In this document: positions 9,286 to 12,913 of the stretch, piece after piece | Layout: the number at the start of each line of letters is the position of its first letter | Position numbering within the stretch: the first letter of the stretch is position 1 | From: Rodentolepis nana | Taxonomy: Eukaryota > Platyhelminthes > Cestoda > Cyclophyllidea > Hymenolepididae | NCBI GenBank assembly: GCA_900617975.1 | Contig: UZAE01013673.1 | Span: 1-12,913 of the forward strand | Direction of reading: 5' to 3' | DNA: 12,913 nucleotides | Notes under the pieces: generated by a model | Seen by the model: the letters and a program-made list of their open reading frames with translations, nothing else | Database searches by the model: none | Told to the model about the DNA's origin: nothing | Made by a program: the position numbers and the translations under genes

Positions 9286-9855
9286 AGACGGTCTGGCAAC
9301 TCTCCACGTGACCAGCCAAGTTGAAGTTGGGGTTTCGGCACCAAACTCCTCGAAATTCCTGTGACTCTTACAAGTTTATTTTTCTAGCTGGATGAAAAAT
9401 TGATTTTTAATACAATTTTTGGCCAAAAAAGGTTTTATCGTTCATAATCAATACAGAACTTAAATTGAATTAATTAAACTCACTTTCTCCTTAGACTTTC
9501 TCCATACAAGCAACTAAGATCCAATGGCAAGTAGATTTAAGTTTTTAATATCGATATTGCTTAAACTCTGCTTCAATATTTCGAAATAAATGATAAGCTG
9601 AGTGTTAGGCATCTTCATTTTTTTCAAATATATATTTGCCATTCAAATCTACTCACTTATATAATCATATAATTTTCAGAGAGATACGATTTCTACGCCC
9701 TAGTCTTTTAGTATCAGTCGAATTACATACAAAGATTGTAACCTGCTGAGAAAAAATTCTAAGTGACAAGGCAAATCATAATTATTAAATCCAGTAAACA
9801 GATCCTGAAACTTGAATTTTAATCGTGAACGGCTAATTTAATTATTGATGCACAA
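9286..9855. other. Non-coding DNA before the candidate last exon
   Basis: Bases 9286-9360 are GC-richer and may belong to the tRNA-like element just before them; the rest is AT-rich. No ORF or known repeat is recognised. Confidence 0.4.
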
Positions 9856-9891
9856 TCCGACTTTCAATATCTCTCTGGGGTTTCGCTTTAG
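9856..9891 (+). promoter_or_regulatory. Putative branch point and 3' splice acceptor
   Basis: TCCGAC at 9856-9861 fits the YNYURAY branch-point pattern, with the branch A at 9860. It is followed by a mostly pyrimidine tract and TTTCGCTTTAG ending at 9891. The 31-nt spacing between branch A and AG is typical. A run of four G residues interrupts the tract, which weakens it. Confidence 0.35.
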
Positions 9892-10175
9892 CTCTCACTA
9901 ACTATTCTGTGTCCAAGACTTTCTCATTTATTGAATCTTCTGTTAGCCAATCCCAGTTGTTTAGAACAATCAATAAGTGTAACTTGTGTTATGCCCTCCA
10001 TGACGCTATCTGGACCACCTTAAATACCTCCTTAGATTTCGTATTTTGTCATAAAGTTCATCTTCCTCGATTGGTTGTTGAGAATTACAGACTTGAGCAC
10101 TATCTTGCATTGAGTAATGACACTTTGCTGTACTCACAGCATTTTATTTCAAAACCCGATTCCATTCAATTTTGA
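9892..10175 (+). CDS. Candidate last coding exon, possibly the C-terminal tail of the receptor-like gene
   Basis: After the acceptor at 9891, two bases (CT) complete a split codon, and 93 open codons follow to TGA at 10173-10175. There is no ATG near its start, so it would have to be an internal or terminal exon. Joined to the donor at 6242, the phase matches (G plus CT gives an Ala codon) and the combined protein would be about 636 residues. The exon is more GC-balanced than its neighbours. Its product has Ser-rich and hydrophobic stretches and several Cys, with no motif I recognise. An ATTAAA poly(A) signal lies at 10279-10284. The one-in-three chance of phase agreement and the lack of homology keep this tentative. 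An alternative acceptor at 8196 would instead give a tail of only a few residues. Confidence 0.3.
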
Positions 10176-10664
10176 TTTTAAAGAGAAATAGTTTGGCATT
10201 TGTCTAACCGAACCCGAAATTGAATTCGTGATTCCAAAAATATGTCCCAATAGGGAAAATGACAAATTTCAAATTCCTATTAAAACGTTGAAAAGGTCCT
10301 TTTGAAACTGTCAAATCATCTGCCAACTTCATGAAAATGACAAAAGTGTAAATAGTTTGGATATCATTTAAACTAACGAGATAAATTTTCCCTCAGAGTC
10401 AAATTCCTTTAGTAATCTTCAGCTACCTTCCTATTCAGTTCATTCTAATTTCAATTCAATTCATACCTTTAAGCTAATTTCAATATATTTAGGTCCTTCT
10501 TTAATACTTGCGTAAACTTTTAGACAAGCGAATGAAATGGCCAAACAGTTGTGCAAAGATATCACAAACGCATTCTTATAATCGGTCACTTCTTAAATGC
10601 GAAAAGTATAAATCTTTAGTATTGCTTTTGCATATTTGAAATAGGAAAGTTTTATCATTGAACG
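10176..10664. other. Non-coding DNA, possible 3' UTR then intergenic
   Basis: No ORF of note. ATTAAA at 10279-10284 could serve as poly(A) signal for the candidate exon at 9892-10175. The remainder is AT-rich and unassigned. Confidence 0.4.
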
Positions 10665-10678
10665 ATTAATCCAATTGT
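10665..10678. repeat. Left target-site duplication of retroposon copy B
   Basis: ATTAATCCAATTGT here matches ATTAATCCAGTTGT at 11010-11023 with one mismatch in 14. It directly precedes the T-rich end (the element's tail on the minus strand) of copy B. Confidence 0.8.
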
Positions 10679-11009
10679 TATTTATTTATTTATTTCTATC
10701 AAATGGCAGGCGTCTTGATGGCTATCATTAGCCCTTTAGTTGACTTTAGGCTTCACAGAGAGAAAGGAACATCAAATTGAAAAAAAAATCGAGAGGGGGG
10801 GGGGACAGAAGAGTATTTCAAAGATGTAAGAGACAAAAACAAAGGTAGAACAAAGATGAGGTGAGTACTGTGAAAATAGTCGAATATGGCATAGAGTGAG
10901 GTGATGGTAGTTGGAAGTGAGAAGTCAACTGCCAGTCAATAGACTTTTTGCCGTATGTGTATGCGTTGCCCAGGGTGCATCACGTGGAGGTAAGTCTATC
11001 GCACACCCC
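10679..11009 (-). mobile_element. SINE-like retroposon copy B, full length
   Basis: A 331-bp copy bounded on both sides by a 14-bp target-site duplication. On the minus strand it starts at GGGGTGTGCGATAG and ends in GCCTGCCATTTGA followed by a tail of tandem AAAT-type units (seen as TTATTTATTTATTT). Target duplication plus simple A-rich tail identifies LINE-mobilised retroposition. A ten-G run lies at 10795-10804. No tRNA, 5S or 7SL head is recognised and no box B is found. The plus-strand ORF at 10911-11168 crosses the element end and is not a gene. Confidence 0.88.
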
Positions 11010-11023
11010 ATTAATCCAGTTGT
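11010..11023. repeat. Right target-site duplication of retroposon copy B
   Basis: ATTAATCCAGTTGT is the partner of 10665-10678, starting at the first base after the element's 5' end (on the minus strand). Confidence 0.8.
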
Positions 11024-11559
11024 AATAGAATGGACTTGCATTCATGAATTGTACGCACTAAAGTATCTCCTGGGAGAAATTGGAAAGTGCTTTCCAACAC
11101 TTCAATTGAAACTCTCGAAAAATCAATGCTTGTTTAGTCAGTTAAAGAAATATTACAAAAATGGCTAATCCGTTATCAATTTCAAGTTTGTATTGTTATA
11201 GGTCGTCAAGAAGAGAGCTTCTCACACATTTCCAGTGGTCCATTGTTAGTTCGTCTTGTTAGCTATCACGGTACATTTCAATGGAATGAGTCCATCATAG
11301 GAGGTGAAAGAGGCCTCATACACACATTTGGCAGCGTAATTATCACCAAATGATTATTTATGCCCAAGATATTGGCAAACACTAAATACAGAAGTTGGTT
11401 TTCATTCAATGTTGATAAATGCAAAATATACTCCATGCTTATTTTCAAATTTGAAAATCACGTATCTACAATATTTGGGCTATCAAGAAATAGGGGGAGG
11501 AGCATCTGACATTTTCATAAGTTGATATAAATAAATGTTTTGATTATCATATGTTAGTG
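11024..11559. other. Non-coding DNA between two retroposons
   Basis: No gene or RNA is recognised. A short frame continues out of copy B to a stop at 11166-11168 without a start of its own. The rest is AT-rich unique-looking sequence. Confidence 0.5.
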
Positions 11560-11572
11560 ACAATTAGATCAT
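11560..11572. repeat. Left target-site duplication of retroposon copy C
   Basis: ACAATTAGATCAT matches ACAATTTGATCAT at 11899-11911 with one mismatch in 13, directly before the T-rich tail side of copy C. Confidence 0.8.
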
Positions 11573-11898
11573 TTATTTTATTTCAAATGGCAGGCATTTT
11601 GACAGTTATCATAAGCCCTTTAGCTGACTTCGGGTTTCACAGAGAGGAGGAGGAACATCAAAGTGGGAAACATCCGAGAGGATGGACAGAAGAGTGATTC
11701 ACAGATGTAAGAGAGACAAACAGACAGACAAAGATAGAGAAAAGGTAAGATGAGTGCTGGGGAGTGAGGTAATATGACATACGGTGGGGTGATGGTAGTT
11801 TGAAGTCAGAAGTCACCTGCCGAATAATAGACTTTTTTGCCGTATGAGTATACGTTGCCCAGGGTGCACCACGTGGAGGTAGGTCTATCGCGCACCCC
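11573..11898 (-). mobile_element. SINE-like retroposon copy C, full length
   Basis: A 326-bp copy with the same ends as copy B: on the minus strand, GGGGTGCGCGATAG at the 5' end and GCCTGCCATTTGAAATAAAA at the 3' end. A 13-bp target duplication flanks it. In the head, CGTAT and ATACG (11841-11854) form a small hairpin, and GGGTGC (11862-11867) can pair with GCACCC (11892-11897). The middle is a long pyrimidine-rich tract on the sense strand. The minus-strand ORF at 11658-11933 has no start inside the element and is not a gene. The element presumably relies on a LINE for reverse transcription; which one is not shown by the sequence. Confidence 0.88.
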
Positions 11899-11911
11899 AC
11901 AATTTGATCAT
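11899..11911. repeat. Right target-site duplication of retroposon copy C
   Basis: ACAATTTGATCAT is the partner of 11560-11572, starting at the first base after GGGGTGCGC (minus strand) ends. Confidence 0.8.
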
Positions 11912-12480
11912 AGAAGATCCGATTTGTAGCCACTGTAAATCACTAACTCATCTGTATTGAAATATCATCCATATTAGCATCTGTGGTGTTAAACTTTCGT
12001 ATTCAAAATCACCCCCTCCCTCCCCCACAACCAGTCTTTTACTGAAGATAACGCAAAACTTCTTGTATATTGAATGTTATGGAGTATCTTCAACAGCAAA
12101 TCTTATTTTATTAAAAATTGCGGTGTACGATAAGATCGATGGAGCTGATTGAACTAATTGCTTAAGAAACGCATAAATGCTCTTTGAAATAGTTTAAGGT
12201 CTCGACATAAGTTCAAAAAGTACTCGAGAGCAAAATCACCTCATTAAAAGGTCAATTTAAAAAACGTTCAGTAGTTCTGTCGCATAAATTATGCATTGGG
12301 CGAATCTGTTGCCCAATATATATTTGATACAATTCGATACTTTTGATCCTACGGCGATAGAAAAGTTCAAGTCTTATAAAAATTGAGATGGTGTTGAGTT
12401 GAACTCCTTTCCTTACATTCAAATCATTTTTTTTTCTAAAGCATATTCTACCGAAAGAATTATTTTAAATGATTGTTAAT
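11912..12480. other. Non-coding DNA, no gene seen
   Basis: Contains a C-rich run at 12012-12026 with only three C tracts, and two adjacent small inverted repeats: GCATAA/TTATGC at 12282-12294 and ATTGGGC/GCCCAAT at 12295-12317. No ORF of note and no further retroposon copy are seen. Confidence 0.5.
12295..12317. repeat. Perfect 7-bp inverted repeat (hairpin)
   Basis: ATTGGGC and GCCCAAT flank a 9-nt loop. Directly upstream, 12282-12294 is a second inverted repeat with 6-bp arms around a single base. There is no U run after it to suggest a Pol III terminator. Function unknown and it may be chance. Confidence 0.4.
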
Positions 12481-12544
12481 TGCATTTTTGGCTGGCAGAC
12501 ATGCTTACATCATACTTCCTCCAATTCCTCCACTCATCTAATTA

Positions 12545-12564
12545 GGGGATTGGGTGGGGGTGGG
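12545..12564 (+). promoter_or_regulatory. Canonical G-quadruplex motif ahead of the LINE ORF
   Basis: Four G tracts (GGGG, GGG, GGGGG, GGG) are separated by loops of 3, 1 and 1 bases, satisfying the usual G3-N1-7 rule. It lies 72 bases before the last in-frame stop preceding the LINE open frame, so it may be part of the element's 5' region. Folding in the cell is not shown by sequence alone. Confidence 0.6.
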
Positions 12565-12636
12565 AGGCAATTTGACATAGACAGGAAACGTCACGGGCAC
12601 GAACCCACCTTTAATGTAAACATTAGCATAATTTGA

Positions 12637-12913
12637 AAAGCGAGTGCGTGGGAAAAAAAGTTGTCGATTGTTTCAATCAGCCCATTAAATCATACCACAC
12701 CAAGTCTTCTATGTGTGAAAAAAGGCTATAAGAGAAATCGCCCTCGTCAGGGCGAATCACAACGTCTTCAGATCCTCCAGTGGAATGCTGGAGGGATGTC
12801 ACAGGACAAAAAGTTCCAAGTACAGAAAATCCTACAAACTTATGATGTAGACATTTTCACAATTATGGAAGCAAACATCTCGGATGACAAACTGAAGTAC
12901 TACCAATTTCCAG
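12637..12913 (+). CDS. Non-LTR retrotransposon (LINE), N-terminal part of the endonuclease domain, cut by the window edge
   Basis: The frame is open from just after TGA 12634-12636 to the window end, giving 92 full codons. After a basic, Lys/Arg-rich stretch, the product reads LQILQWNAGGM, matching the first strand and catalytic Asn motif of AP-type LINE endonucleases (exonuclease-endonuclease-phosphatase fold). About 28 residues on, VDIFTIMEAN supplies the motif II Glu that helps bind the metal ion. KYYQFPG follows in the expected place. The enzyme would nick target DNA to prime reverse transcription; the polymerase domain would lie beyond the window. The first in-frame ATG is only at 12796, inside the domain, so the true start is upstream, unusual, or lost by decay. 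The style recalls Jockey/CR1-like elements of invertebrates, from memory only. Confidence 0.75.

Noticed and set aside
10911..11168. 85-codon plus-strand ORF
   Set aside because: It crosses the 5' end of copy B and its target duplication, and has a pseudo-start inside the repeat.
11573..11898. U1 snRNA-like ACTTACCT / ACCTACCT in the retroposon head
   Set aside because: Only about eight bases match the U1 5' end; the rest of the head has no U1 similarity. It is simply the complement of a splice donor.
11658..11933. 91-codon minus-strand ORF
   Set aside because: It starts in flanking DNA and runs through retroposon copy C; it is a by-product of the repeat.
12012..12026. G-quadruplex on the minus strand
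   Set aside because: Only three tracts of three or more residues are present, short of the four needed.

Overview
The window looks like nuclear DNA of an animal. It is AT-rich and gene-poor. It has one long multi-pass membrane-protein exon bounded by eukaryotic splice signals, several short retroposons with A-rich tails and target-site duplications, and the start of a non-LTR retrotransposon endonuclease. Nothing points to a bacterium, plasmid or virus: there are no operons, Shine-Dalgarno spacing, IS elements or CRISPR arrays. I cannot name the species. A parasitic flatworm or an arthropod would both fit.

Layout. Bases 1 to about 4580 hold no gene I can support. They contain a decayed tRNA-like stretch near 1950-2022 and a composite retroposon at 3067-3333 flanked by a 12-bp direct repeat. 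Bases 4581-6242 are the main gene: a large exon encoding a 542-residue membrane protein with seven hydrophobic segments and several rhodopsin-family (class A) GPCR landmarks, preceded by a splice acceptor and ended by a strong splice donor. The reading frame continues past the donor to a stop at 6310, but that tail is probably intron. A phase-compatible candidate last exon lies at 9892-10175.

Bases 6243-9891, the putative intron, contain one antisense copy of a roughly 330-bp retroposon (6957-7276), an unassigned 67-codon ORF and a tRNA-like stretch near 9205-9290. Bases 10665-11911 hold two more full copies of the same retroposon, each with a 13-14 bp target-site duplication. These duplications fix the element ends and show that its sense strand is the minus strand. 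From about 12500 a new element begins: a G-quadruplex motif, then an ORF from 12637 that runs off the window and encodes the start of an apurinic-type endonuclease domain of a LINE.

The most interesting items are the retroposon family, whose 5' head I do not recognise and which has no convincing tRNA, 5S or 7SL promoter; the head-to-head composite copy at 3067-3333; and the divergent receptor-like gene with an unusually long first intracellular loop and a possible second exon. All calls come from reading the sequence; no database was searched.
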